NCBI GenBank assembly: GCA_021775475.1
Contig: JAJFHS010000018.1
Span: 62,001-126,000 of the forward strand
Direction: 5' to 3'
DNA length: 64,000 bases
Source of the DNA: Hyphomicrobiales bacterium
Lineage (GTDB): Bacteria; Pseudomonadota; Alphaproteobacteria; Rhizobiales; JAJFHR01
Positions within the stretch are counted from its first letter, which is position 1. Each line of letters starts with the position of its first letter. Under the pieces are notes generated by a model. That model ran no database searches and was not told the DNA's origin. It worked only from the letters and a program-made list of their open reading frames with translations. Both the position numbers and the translations under genes were made by a program. Shown here one piece after another: positions 55,570-63,891 of the stretch.

Positions 55570-55929
55570 ATGGCGAAAATACTTCTGGCGGAAGATGATG
55601 GCGATATGCGCCGTTTTTTGGAAAAAGCCTTACAAAAGGCCGGGCACGATGTCATCTCTTTTGAAGAGGGGTTAAGTGCGTATGAACGCCTCAAGACAGA
55701 GCCCTACGACCTTTTATTGACAGATATCGTCATGCCGGAGATGGATGGAATAGAGCTTGCCCGCAAAGCGGCTGAACTTGATCCGTCAATTAAAATCATG
55801 TTTATCACCGGCTTTGCGGCTGTTGCACTGAACCCGGATAATGATGCGCCTAAAGATGCCAAGGTCTTATCCAAACCTTTCCATCTGCGCGAGCTGGTGG
55901 ACGAAGTAGAGCGCCTGATAGCGGCTTGA
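55570..55929 (+). CDS. cpdR: CpdR, single-domain response regulator
   Basis: 119 residues, receiver domain only. Acidic pocket LLAEDDGDM, phospho-acceptor Asp52 (LLLTDIVMPEMDG) and LSKPFHL are intact; FITGFAAVALNPDND is characteristic of CpdR. Unphosphorylated CpdR primes ClpXP and localises it to the pole, starting the adaptor hierarchy with RcdA that destroys CtrA. ATG 55570 gives the family N-terminus MAKILLAEDD. The kinase partner (CckA-ChpT) is outside the window. Confidence 0.95.
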   Translation: MAKILLAEDDGDMRRFLEKALQKAGHDVISFEEGLSAYERLKTEPYDLLLTDIVMPEMDGIELARKAAELDPSIKIMFITGFAAVALNPDNDAPKDAKVLSKPFHLRELVDEVERLIAA

Positions 55930-56035
55930 ACAACAAGCTGCTTTAAACCTTGCGCGAATGATCCAATCCAGTTATACGAGTGCCGTTATTCCAATTGATT
56001 TTCCGCATTGGAATAAGCGTTTTTACGCGCATGAT

Positions 56036-56110
56036 GGGCGGTTAGCTCAGCGGGAGAGCACCTCGTTGACATCGAGGGGGTCACTGGTTCAATCCCAGTA
56101 CCGCCCACCA
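56036..56110 (+). tRNA. tRNA-Val (anticodon GAC)
   Basis: 75 bases including an encoded CCA. Acceptor arms GGGCGGT and ACCGCCC pair fully. The D arm is AGCTC/GAGC, the anticodon arm CCTCG/CGAGG around TTGACAT (GAC at 56068-56070), and the T arm carries GGTTCAATCC. The position after cpdR is shared with rhizobia. Confidence 0.97.
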
Positions 56111-56370
56111 TTTTATTTACATAAACCATTGAACTTATTATATAAAATCGTATCGAATAATTTGTAATCTTACTTTCATTCTTAACTATGTGATTTTGTG
56201 TTCTCTGATTTTCGGGGAATTTAGCGACAGTCAAGTGAAGCCCGGGCAATGCTGCTGCAAAGGATAGTGTCCGGCAAGAAGGCCGACGATAACGTGGTTG
56301 GCATCAATTCAGCAAAGCAATGACAGCGGATTAAATAGGCTTAACACTAGATTGACGCTGCTTTGCCCTG
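56111..56370. other. Spacer after tRNA-Val
   Basis: 260 bases with no gene or terminator that I can support. A small TGTCACGTGACA palindrome spans the end of the minus-strand membrane protein gene (about 56368-56379). Confidence 0.35.
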
Positions 56371-56670
56371 TCACGTGACACTAAGCACGATCATACCGAC
56401 AACTGTTACCATCCTTGCAAGGTCTGCCCAGCGACGCTCACCGGTGTATCGTTCGGCACAACGCCACACGCCAACTGTAACTATGATATTGTATGGCACG
56501 GAGAAAGCATAACCGGCAATGAGTGCCGAAATCGGGCGATTGGCCATAATGAGGAACAGAAAGAGCGCGGTGGAAGTAACGTTGATGATGAGGCCACCGA
56601 AAATAGCCCAGTTCCAAAACGCATTTTCAAGCGTCAACTCGCCATGCAAGAGACGGAACAAGTGTTTCAT
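56371..56670 (-). CDS. Small integral membrane protein, unknown function
   Basis: 99 residues with three predicted helices (WAIFGGLIINVTSTALFLFL, a second around residues 45-65, and a short C-terminal one). A basic loop WRCAERYTGERRWADLAR connects the last two. I do not recognise a named family. Start ATG 56670 has only a weak ribosome site. Confidence 0.6.
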   Translation of the reverse strand: MKHLFRLLHGELTLENAFWNWAIFGGLIINVTSTALFLFLIMANRPISALIAGYAFSVPYNIIVTVGVWRCAERYTGERRWADLARMVTVVGMIVLSVT

Positions 56671-56885
56671 AAGACTGGAATGCTAGCATGCGAATTATGA
56701 TGAAGTCCATCAAGGCTGATGCCTACCCAGGATTAGCTTTGGTCTTGATTGTTTTGGCCTATTTTATTCATAGTCGAAATAGGCCATCTTCCTTATTTTC
56801 TCTTTGTTTATTGTCTGCAAAGAGATTGATAGCGGAACAAATACCCAGGCAACTGAATTTTCACTCTGAAACGGAGAAAAGAACA

Positions 56886-57065
56886 ATGGCTGAAGAAACT
56901 GGAACAAAAGGACATCAGCGGGTTGTGGAGGTTCGACAAAAAGGCAGGAAAATCCTCAAAGAAAAAGAAAAAATAAGGCTGGAGAACAATGAAAAAACCC
57001 TGAAACTCAAGGCCTTGCGTCTGGCCAAGGAAGCAGCGGAGGCCGAGGCCAATAAATCCGGGTGA
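56886..57065 (+). CDS. Small highly charged helical protein
   Basis: 59 residues from ATG 56886, rich in Lys, Glu and Ala, with one long predicted helix (RQKGRKILKEKEKIRLENNE). The frame is open upstream to 56688, but that part reads like chance translation. A GAGAAAAGAAC ribosome-site-like sequence precedes the ATG. No family was recognised; nucleic-acid or ribosome association is conceivable from charge alone. Confidence 0.5.
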   Translation: MAEETGTKGHQRVVEVRQKGRKILKEKEKIRLENNEKTLKLKALRLAKEAAEAEANKSG

Positions 57066-57390
57066 ACCACCAAAACTACTAAGATTGAGAACAGCGGGGG
57101 TATTCTGCACTCAATCGCCGTTTTTCCGAGCAAACTCCGGGCTGTACGTCATGGCCGCTTCTGCAACTGAATCAGACCAACATCTTAAAAGCCACGCATG
57201 GCTCAAATGAACCATTGAATTCTTGGAGAAAGCACCTATATATTGCACATACGTTTAACATTTGTTTCTGTGCTATTTAAATTACCGGCTTGCCGATTAG
57301 TATAATTATCCCTTGCAGTGTGAACGCTAATACACCGCGCCATCACATGGTGTGAGGTGCGGCTCAATACTCCTGTTAGAGGAAAATACT

Positions 57391-57597
57391 ATGACTACTG
57401 GTACTGTTAAATGGTTCAATCCAGCCAAAGGTTTCGGATTCATCGAGCCTGATGACGGCTCAAACGATGCATTCGTCCACATTTCGGCTGTTGAAGCTGC
57501 CGGACTTAGCACACTTGCCGAAGGGCAGAAGGTCTCTTATGAACTTCAAGCCGGACAAAACGGCAAATCTTCTGCCGAAAAACTGTCCATAATCTAA
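57391..57597 (+). CDS. Cold-shock protein CspA family
   Basis: 68 residues, a single OB-fold. [17 protein letters not shown] contains RNP1 (KGFGFI) and DAFVHIS is RNP2. It binds single-stranded RNA or DNA as a chaperone. A good AGAGGAAAA site lies before ATG 57391. There are over 300 bases of untranslated sequence upstream, in keeping with the long thermosensitive leaders of csp genes. Confidence 0.95.
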   Translation: MTTGTVKWFNPAKGFGFIEPDDGSNDAFVHISAVEAAGLSTLAEGQKVSYELQAGQNGKSSAEKLSII

Positions 57598-57611
57598 TAC
57601 CCGCGAAATGC

Positions 57612-57639
57612 ACCGCCTCCAGTTCACATTGGGGGCGGT
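57612..57639 (+). terminator. Hairpin after cspA
   Basis: ACCGCCTCCA (57612-57621) pairs with TGGGGGCGGT (57630-57639) with one wobble and an 8-base loop. The T tract after it is weak. It lies 15 bases beyond the cspA stop. Confidence 0.65.
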
Positions 57640-57890
57640 CTTAGTTTCCCCTCATCGAGTCCGCTATGGGTCAACTCCAATCTTCCCCGCAGCGAACGAT
57701 CGCCGGGGCTGCGGTCGCACCCCTTGGTTCCCGATTGCGGGTTTTCCATTCACCTCCACCATTTGAATATTGATCTTGCATTAAATCGGTGTGCAGATTG
57801 CTATTTTTCATCAGATTTTGCTGTGGAAACTGGATGCCTGGTAACCGGGCAGAAGTTCCTTCAGTCCTGGTATGCTCGCCACTTTAGTGG
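57640..57890. other. Spacer upstream of the arsenic cassette
   Basis: About 250 bases without a supported gene, repeat or RNA. It marks the boundary between the core-like cspA region and the arsenic genes. Confidence 0.3.
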
Positions 57891-57928
57891 TTGACAGGGC
57901 TCTTATATATCTGTAATTCGAGATATAT
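57891..57928 (+). promoter_or_regulatory. arsRC promoter and ArsR operator
   Basis: TTGACA (57891-57896), 17 bases, TAATTC (57914-57919) form a vegetative promoter. A perfect inverted repeat ATATATCT-N8-AGATATAT (57905-57928) covers the -10 and the start codon, the usual place for an ArsR repressor. Transcription would begin almost exactly at the ATG at 57927. Confidence 0.75.
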
Positions 57929-58793
57929 GGAACTGAATCACGCGATGGATACCCTGCATGCGTTGTCGCAGGAAACACGGTTAAAGATTTTCAGACTGCT
58001 GATTAAAAGCGGTCCTGGTGGTTTGCTTGCCGGGGATATCGCCCGCAAAATGGCCGCGCCGCAAAACACGGTGTCAACGCATCTGGCCCTTCTGTCTCGC
58101 GCCGGGCTGGTTGAGCGCACCCGAAGGGGTCGCGAAATTATCTATGCACCACAGCTTTCAGCTATCCATGATCTGGTTTTATTCTTAACTCAAGGTTGCT
58201 GCGAAGGCCGCCCGGAATTGTGTGGCCCGCTTGTTGATGATCTCACCTTACCGCTTTCGGAAAAAAAAGAGGCGGGCGATCAACTCTATAACGTCTTGTT
58301 TCTTTGCACCGGCAACTCTGCCCGCTCAATTCTCGCTGAAGCCATTTTGAGCCGACGGGGCAAGGGGCGCTTTCAGGCCTTTAGTGCCGGTAGCTATCCG
58401 GCAGGCAAAGTTAATCCCTTTGCCATTGAATTGCTTGAGAAGCTTGATTTCTCGACCTCGCATTTGCGCTCAAAAAACTGGGATGAGTTTGCCCGGCCCG
58501 AGGCACCAGCCATTGATTTCATCTTCACCGTTTGTGACAATGCCGCTGGCGAGGTCTGCCCAATCTGGCCGGGCCAGCCTATGACCGCCCATTGGGGTGT
58601 GCCTGATCCAGCCGGGGTTGAAGGGTCTGATGCACAAAAAGCTTTGGCCTTTGATGATGCTTACCGTCAACTTGAAACCCGTATCAATCGTTTCGTAAAT
58701 CTGCCACTGGACACTATCGACAGGTTGTCTTTGAAAAAACACATAGACGAGATCGGTAATAACCTTTCGCCGCCCCTTAAACATCACCCTTAA
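57927..58793 (+). CDS. ArsR-ArsC fusion: arsenic-responsive repressor with arsenate reductase
   Basis: 288 residues. Residues 1-100 are an ArsR/SmtB winged helix (NTVSTHLALLSRAGLVER); Cys91, Cys92 and Cys99 (GCCEGRPELC) are a likely As(III) site like the C-terminal triad of Acidithiobacillus ArsR. Residues 120-260 are a low-molecular-weight-phosphatase-type arsenate reductase with P-loop Cys127-TGNSA-Arg133. A second and third redox Cys are at 203 and 211 (VCDNAAGEVC), and HWGVPDPA closes the domain. One protein thus senses arsenite and makes it from arsenate. The start is ATG 57927; the transcript may be leaderless, and ATG 57945 is the alternative. acr3 follows after 17 bases. Confidence 0.92.
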   Translation: MELNHAMDTLHALSQETRLKIFRLLIKSGPGGLLAGDIARKMAAPQNTVSTHLALLSRAGLVERTRRGREIIYAPQLSAIHDLVLFLTQGCCEGRPELCGPLVDDLTLPLSEKKEAGDQLYNVLFLCTGNSARSILAEAILSRRGKGRFQAFSAGSYPAGKVNPFAIELLEKLDFSTSHLRSKNWDEFARPEAPAIDFIFTVCDNAAGEVCPIWPGQPMTAHWGVPDPAGVEGSDAQKALAFDDAYRQLETRINRFVNLPLDTIDRLSLKKHIDEIGNNLSPPLKHHP

Positions 58794-58810
58794 CACTGAG
58801 ATTTTTCCCT

Positions 58811-59887
58811 ATGACTGAAACGCATTTACACTCCCCGGCTGCCCCACAAATCAGTTTTTTTGCCCGTTATCTTAGCGTCTGGGTAGCTTTGTGTATTATC
58901 GTTGGCATTGTCCTTGGCCAGCTGTTCCCGGCATTTTTCCAGTCGCTGGGCCGAATGGAAATGGCTCAGGTCAATATCCCGGTGGCGGTCCTCATCTGGT
59001 TGATGATTGTGCCGATGTTGCTCAAGGTTGATTTCGGTGCGTTGCATGAAGTGCGGCAGCACTGGAAGGGTGGCAGTATTACCGTGTTGGTCAATTGGGC
59101 GGTAAAGCCATTTACCATGGCACTTCTGGGCTGGCTTTTTGTCGGCTGGTGGTTTCGCGATATGCTGCCGGAGGCCCAGATAGACAGCTATATAGCGGGC
59201 ATGATCATACTGGGGGCAGCGCCCTGCACCGCCATGGTGTTTGTATGGTCTAATCTCACCCGGGGGCACGCTAATTTCACATTATCGCAAGTCGCGCTGA
59301 ATGATCTTATCATGGTGTTTGCCTTTGCGCCCATTGTCGCTGTGCTGTTGGGCATGTCGGCGATTGCTGTGCCATGGGAAACCCTGACGCTGTCTGTGGT
59401 GTTGTATATTGTCCTGCCGGTGATTGGTGCGCAAATCTGGCGCAAAGCCTTAATGGCCAAAGGAGGGCAAAAGGCACTGGACAGGACGCTTGCACGACTT
59501 GATCCAATAGCAATCGCGGCCCTGTTGTTGATGCTGGTGTTATTGTTTGGGTTTCAGGGTGGACAAATTGTTGCCCAACCTTTGGTTATTGCGCTGCTGG
59601 CCATCCCCATTACCATCCAGATATATTTCATTTCCGGCTTAACGTATGTGCTCAACCGACACTTTGGTGTGGCTCATTGTATCGCTGCCCCGTCAACCCT
59701 TATTGGGGCTAGTAATTTTTTTGAACTTGCCGTTGCCACCGCCATTGTGCTGTTCGGCTTTCAATCAGGAGCAGCGCTGGCAACAGTGGTTGGTGTGCTG
59801 GTGGAAGTACCCGTCATGCTGTCGATAGTAAAGATAGTTAACTCCAGCAAGGACTGGTATGAGGCTAAATCTGACCCTGTTGCATGA
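58811..59887 (+). CDS. Acr3-family arsenite efflux transporter
   Basis: 358 residues with about ten membrane helices. APCTAMVFVWSNLTRG contains the conserved Cys of helix 4 that binds As(III) in Acr3; LNDLIMVFAFAPI and APSTLIGASNFFELAVATAI are further family segments. It exports arsenite using the proton gradient. It lies 17 bases after arsRC, so the same arsenite-released promoter probably drives both. Confidence 0.96.
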   Translation: MTETHLHSPAAPQISFFARYLSVWVALCIIVGIVLGQLFPAFFQSLGRMEMAQVNIPVAVLIWLMIVPMLLKVDFGALHEVRQHWKGGSITVLVNWAVKPFTMALLGWLFVGWWFRDMLPEAQIDSYIAGMIILGAAPCTAMVFVWSNLTRGHANFTLSQVALNDLIMVFAFAPIVAVLLGMSAIAVPWETLTLSVVLYIVLPVIGAQIWRKALMAKGGQKALDRTLARLDPIAIAALLLMLVLLFGFQGGQIVAQPLVIALLAIPITIQIYFISGLTYVLNRHFGVAHCIAAPSTLIGASNFFELAVATAIVLFGFQSGAALATVVGVLVEVPVMLSIVKIVNSSKDWYEAKSDPVA

Positions 59888-59909
59888 ACGCGCGGTTCTC
59901 AGGAGAGAT

Positions 59910-59939
59910 TTGACTTAATTAAAAAGCTGGCAATATACT
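59910..59939 (+). promoter_or_regulatory. Putative promoter of aioXSR
   Basis: TTGACT (59910-59915), 18 bases, TATACT (59934-59939) is a good sigma-70-type promoter 122 bases before aioX. No operator-like palindrome is obvious in the leader, so aioXSR may be made at a basal level. Confidence 0.55.
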
Positions 59940-60061
59940 CATGTCTGGGCTGGGGAGCGATTGAGTACGATAAAATTCAAATAGAAAAAGACTGCTGAAA
60001 AAGCTGCGTAAACAGCTGGAAACAAACAGAATTCAGCTTGAATGCAGGGGAGAGTGATTCA

Positions 60062-60934
60062 ATGGCCAAACTTACCAGACGAACTGCTTTGATGCAGATT
60101 GCATCAACAGTGGCCGCAGCAGGGCTACTTTCCAGCCGCCGATTGGCAGCTCAACCGGTTAACGAACTGCGGTTTGGCTTAACACCGGTTTTCCTCAACA
60201 ATGACATTGAATTGCTGGAAAAACTGAAGACCTATCTGGCCAAAGCAACAGGACTTCCCGTCACTCTGGTTCAGCGCCGAACCTATCAGGAAGTAACATC
60301 CTTGCTGATATCGGGTGAGTTGGACGCGGCCTGGATATGCGGCTATCCGTTTGTTAAAAATCGTCAGCGGTTGAAACTGGTTGCCGTACCGGTGTGGCAT
60401 GGCAAACCTCTATACCAGGCATACCTGATTACCGGAAAGGATCGCAACGCCTCCTCTTTTGCTGATCTTAAGGGTGACCTGCATGCGTTCTCCGATCCTG
60501 ACAGCAACTCAGGTTATCTTGTTACGCGTGCATTGCTGGCTGAATTGAAAACCCGCCCCGAAAGTTATTTTTCCAGCACATTTTTCACATACGGTCATCG
60601 TAATGTGGTGCGGGCGGTTGCTTCAGGACTGGCGGGCAGTGGCAGTGTTGACGGCTATGTCTGGGAAGTTATGCGCAAAACCGAACCTGATCTTATCAAT
60701 CAGACCAAAGTCATTCAAAAATCCGAGTGGCTGGGATTTCCACCTATTGCTTGCGCCCGCTCAATGGTCAATAGCAAGAAACTCAACGCTCTTTCTCCCG
60801 CCATTCTCAACATGGAAAGTGACGCAGATGGTCGTGCTGTTCTGGCATTGCTGGGGCTTGACGGTTTTAACCAGTTCCCTCCCTCTCTTTACGATGACAT
60901 TGCCGCCAAGGTCGCCCTGATTGAGGTTGGGTAA
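60062..60934 (+). CDS. aioX: AioX, periplasmic arsenite-binding protein
   Basis: 290 residues. The N-terminus LTRRTALMQIASTVAAAG is a twin-arginine-like export signal. The rest is a PhnD/phosphonate-type periplasmic binding fold (LRFGLTPVFLNNDIELLEKL; DLHAFSDPDSNSGYLVTRAL). Cys93 in WICGYPFVKN is at the place expected for the arsenite-binding cysteine of AioX. It captures As(III) and triggers AioS. A strong GGGGAGAG site supports ATG 60062. The stop overlaps the aioS start (TAATG). Confidence 0.93.
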   Translation: MAKLTRRTALMQIASTVAAAGLLSSRRLAAQPVNELRFGLTPVFLNNDIELLEKLKTYLAKATGLPVTLVQRRTYQEVTSLLISGELDAAWICGYPFVKNRQRLKLVAVPVWHGKPLYQAYLITGKDRNASSFADLKGDLHAFSDPDSNSGYLVTRALLAELKTRPESYFSSTFFTYGHRNVVRAVASGLAGSGSVDGYVWEVMRKTEPDLINQTKVIQKSEWLGFPPIACARSMVNSKKLNALSPAILNMESDADGRAVLALLGLDGFNQFPPSLYDDIAAKVALIEVG

Positions 60935-62397
60935 TGAGAAGTCTGCTGAACAAGCTGCGATCCTTGCCCATAACGATACGGGTTCCGTTAATCGCAGCTG
61001 GTTTTATGATTGTTGTCAGCGCAATGGTATCACAACAGGTGCTGCAGCGCCTGTCTGCATCACAAACCGAACAGCTAACCGATCTGACCGGTGCCTATCT
61101 TGATGGGCTTTCAGCCGCCGTTACACCTTATGTGTTGCGCAATGATATATGGGAGGTATTTGATGCGCTTGATCGATCGCGAAACAGATACAAAGCCTTG
61201 CGCCCGCTTGAGACGATCGTATCAAACACTGATGGTAAAATAATTGCATCATCAAATCCCCGGACCCTGCCCTCGCAATCAACCTTGCCAAAAGCCTATG
61301 TGGGGCGTTTTGCAAACCGCCAGGATTTGATCATTGATGCAAAAAATGGTCGTGCGTATGTGCGCCGGGATCTGATTTACCAGAACCGCAAGGTTGGAGG
61401 CATATTTTCCACACTCAATGTATCATACCTGATGGCTGAACGCCGCTCGGTTTTGATGGAGCTGATTTTCACAAACCTTGCGTTGACCCTGTTGCTCGCT
61501 GCAATCGGTTATTTTGCCATGCGCCGAATGTTAAAACCCATAAAAATACTGGCAGATCATCTTGAGCAGGGCATAAACAGTACGGTTGAGCCCATCCCTG
61601 CGGGAATAGTAAAACACAAGAACAGCGAGTTTGGCCGGTTGTTTCAAAATTATAATGCGCTGGTAAAAGTTGTGCGCGAACGTGAAGCTCTGGCTGATCG
61701 TCTGGCAAGGGAAGAACGTCTGGCTTCACTTGGCAGGCTGACATCGGGCATGGCGCATGAAATCAACAACCCGCTTGGTGGATTGTTCAATGCCGTTGAT
61801 ACGCTCAAAAAACACGGGAGCAGTGCTGCGGTCCGGCGGACCTCGCTGAGCCTGCTTGAGCGTGGACTTTCGGGCATTCGTGATGTTGTTTCAACGGCAC
61901 TTGCCACCTATCGGCCCGAACGTGATGAACGCAATTTGCAATCAAAGGATATTGATGATCTGGCGTTGTTACTGCAACCTGAACTGCGTCGCCGCAAATT
62001 AACCCTGGAATGCAACAACCTGCTCGGCGATGACCCGCCGGTAAGTGTCGCACCAGTGCGTCAGGCGGTTTTAAACCTGCTGCTTAATGCTGCTGCAGCC
62101 TCTGTTGAAGGCGGACAAATAAATCTGCGGGCGGAAGTTGTCGATAATATTCTGGCGATTGCAGTTGGCGATAGTGGCAAGGGGCTGCCGGAGCCCGCCA
62201 GGCAGTTTTTGACTGGCACTCATGACGGTGCTGTGCCGGTTGTCGATGGCTCTGGCATTGGTCTGTGGATGGTGCAAAGGCTGATAAAGGAGGTCGACGG
62301 GGTAATTGAGGTTGGCGAATCCAAGTTTGGCGGTACGTTGATAACCACCAAGATTAACCTTCAACATCAAAAACAGGTAATTGAAAATGCTGCATGA
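60934..62397 (+). CDS. aioS: AioS, arsenite-responsive sensor histidine kinase
   Basis: 487 residues. Two membrane helices (about 13-33 and 175-195) enclose a periplasmic sensor of roughly 140 residues that should meet AioX. A linker/HAMP-like region leads to the HisKA helix with phospho-His275 (GMAHEINNPLGG), and a HATPase domain with GDSGKGLPEPA and GSGIGLWMV. It starts on the last base of the aioX stop and overlaps aioR by 11 bases, so all three proteins are coupled. Confidence 0.94.
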   Translation: MRSLLNKLRSLPITIRVPLIAAGFMIVVSAMVSQQVLQRLSASQTEQLTDLTGAYLDGLSAAVTPYVLRNDIWEVFDALDRSRNRYKALRPLETIVSNTDGKIIASSNPRTLPSQSTLPKAYVGRFANRQDLIIDAKNGRAYVRRDLIYQNRKVGGIFSTLNVSYLMAERRSVLMELIFTNLALTLLLAAIGYFAMRRMLKPIKILADHLEQGINSTVEPIPAGIVKHKNSEFGRLFQNYNALVKVVREREALADRLAREERLASLGRLTSGMAHEINNPLGGLFNAVDTLKKHGSSAAVRRTSLSLLERGLSGIRDVVSTALATYRPERDERNLQSKDIDDLALLLQPELRRRKLTLECNNLLGDDPPVSVAPVRQAVLNLLLNAAAASVEGGQINLRAEVVDNILAIAVGDSGKGLPEPARQFLTGTHDGAVPVVDGSGIGLWMVQRLIKEVDGVIEVGESKFGGTLITTKINLQHQKQVIENAA

Positions 62398-63724
62398 GAC
62401 GCAAACAATTGGGCTGATTGAAGATGATCTGGTGATGGGGGAATCCCTGATCCAGCGGCTGCAGCTGGAAGGATATAAAACCACCTGGTGGCAGACCGGC
62501 CAGGAAGCTTGCGCCAATATGGAACAGGTTAACCCGGATATAGTGGTGTGCGATTTGCGCCTGCCGGATATTAGTGGTGATGAGGTTTTCCGCAAGGTTA
62601 AATCAGAATTTGGCGGACCGCCCTTCTTGTTTATAACCGCTTACGGTGAGATAGATCAGGCAGTGGAATTAATGCGTGCAGGGGCGGGTGATTACGTCAC
62701 CAAACCGTTTGAAGTTTCTGACTTTCTTCAACGTATTGATGTTTTGCTGACCCAGCGCGCCATCACCAGCGGTGATAATGCCGTCCTTGGTACATCTTCA
62801 GCCATGCAGGAAATAGAGGCGTTGCTTCATCGTGTCGCCAATATTGACAGCATCTTGCTGCTTACCGGCGAAACCGGTGTGGGCAAGGAAGTTGCCACCC
62901 GCTTCATGCACCAGATTTCAACAAACTCGGACCGGCCGTTCATGGCGGTTAATTGTGCCGCCATTCCGGCCGAACTGATTGAAAGTGAATTGTTTGGCCA
63001 CGAAAAAGGTGCCTTCACCGGTGCCCAGGACACACATTTGGGATATGCGGAACGGGCGCAGGGTGGCATTTTGTTTCTTGATGAAATCGGTGAGTTGCCA
63101 CTAACCGCGCAAACACGGTTGTTGCGGCTATTGCAGGAGAGGGTATTCACCCGCGTCGGTGGCGAAAAGGAATTGCCGTTTTCCGCCCGCATCGTCTGCG
63201 CCACAAATGCTGATCTGGAGCAGATGATTGAAGAAAAATTATTTCGTCGTGATCTCTTCTACCGCATCAATGTGATACCCGTCCACGTTCCCCCGCTGCG
63301 TCAGCGCCACGCTGATATTCTGCCGCTGATCAATTATTATGTTGAGCTTTTTGCCGAGACCATGCCAAGCAATGTTACCGGATTGTCTTCGCTGGCCGAA
63401 GAATCAGCTCTTTCCTATGAATGGCCCGGCAATGTACGCGAGTTGCGAAACCGGGTTGAACGTGCAGTAGCGCTCGCCCATGATATACGACTTGGTCAGT
63501 CTGATCTGTTTCCCGAATTAGCTGGAGATGGCAATAGTGATGAGCGCCAGACGATTGCAACGTTGGCGGATGTGCGTGATTTTGCCGAACGCCGCCAAAT
63601 TCTGCGTGCTCTGGAAAAGACCGGCGGCCAGACCGGAAAAGCTGCCGCATTGCTCGGCGTCTCACGCACCACAATGTGGGAAAAAATGCGGCGTCTGGAC
63701 TTGCTGGCGGATGATCCTTCGTAA
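62387..63724 (+). CDS. aioR: AioR, sigma-54-dependent response regulator
   Basis: 445 residues from ATG 62387. The receiver domain has phospho-Asp56 (VVCDLRLPD). The AAA+ domain has Walker A (GETGVGKE), GAFTGA at 208-213 for contact with sigma-54, and FLDEIGELPL as Walker B. The C-terminal Fis-type helix-turn-helix (GKAAALLGVSRTTMWEKMRR) binds enhancer DNA. Once phosphorylated by AioS it should activate the -24/-12 promoter before aioB. A perfect palindrome 27 bases after its stop is the probable binding site. Confidence 0.95.
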   Translation: MLHETQTIGLIEDDLVMGESLIQRLQLEGYKTTWWQTGQEACANMEQVNPDIVVCDLRLPDISGDEVFRKVKSEFGGPPFLFITAYGEIDQAVELMRAGAGDYVTKPFEVSDFLQRIDVLLTQRAITSGDNAVLGTSSAMQEIEALLHRVANIDSILLLTGETGVGKEVATRFMHQISTNSDRPFMAVNCAAIPAELIESELFGHEKGAFTGAQDTHLGYAERAQGGILFLDEIGELPLTAQTRLLRLLQERVFTRVGGEKELPFSARIVCATNADLEQMIEEKLFRRDLFYRINVIPVHVPPLRQRHADILPLINYYVELFAETMPSNVTGLSSLAEESALSYEWPGNVRELRNRVERAVALAHDIRLGQSDLFPELAGDGNSDERQTIATLADVRDFAERRQILRALEKTGGQTGKAAALLGVSRTTMWEKMRRLDLLADDPS

Positions 63725-63750
63725 GGTTTGCCGGACAGAAATTTTGAAAG

Positions 63751-63768
63751 TGTTCGGAAATCCGAACA
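63751..63768. promoter_or_regulatory. Probable AioR upstream activating sequence
   Basis: TGTTCGGA-AA-TCCGAACA is a perfect 8+8 palindrome. Its centre is about 100 bases upstream of the predicted aioB transcription start, the usual distance for a sigma-54 activator. Assignment to AioR is inferred from position. Confidence 0.72.
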
Positions 63769-63831
63769 TGTAAAACCCATGTAATTTCCATAACCATTTG
63801 ATTTCACTGGTTTCTACGTGGTCGCCATAAC

Positions 63832-63847
63832 TGGCACAGACCCTGCA
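63832..63847 (+). promoter_or_regulatory. Sigma-54 (-24/-12) promoter of aioBA
   Basis: TGGCAC-AGACC-CTGCA matches the RpoN consensus TGGCAC-N5-TTGCW at every position but one, with GG and GC exactly ten bases apart. Transcription would start near 63859, leaving a 33-base leader with GGGAGGG before the aioB GTG. Confidence 0.88.
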
Positions 63848-63891
63848 ATGGATAAACGGTCTTAATTTATTATCCATGGGAGGGAAAACAC

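Noticed and set aside
55958..56249. Open frames on both strands over the tRNA
   Set aside because: They translate the tRNA-Val sequence; no independent coding evidence.
56688..56885. N-terminal extension of the small charged protein
   Set aside because: No ribosome site at the upstream start, and composition changes abruptly at the ATG at 56886.
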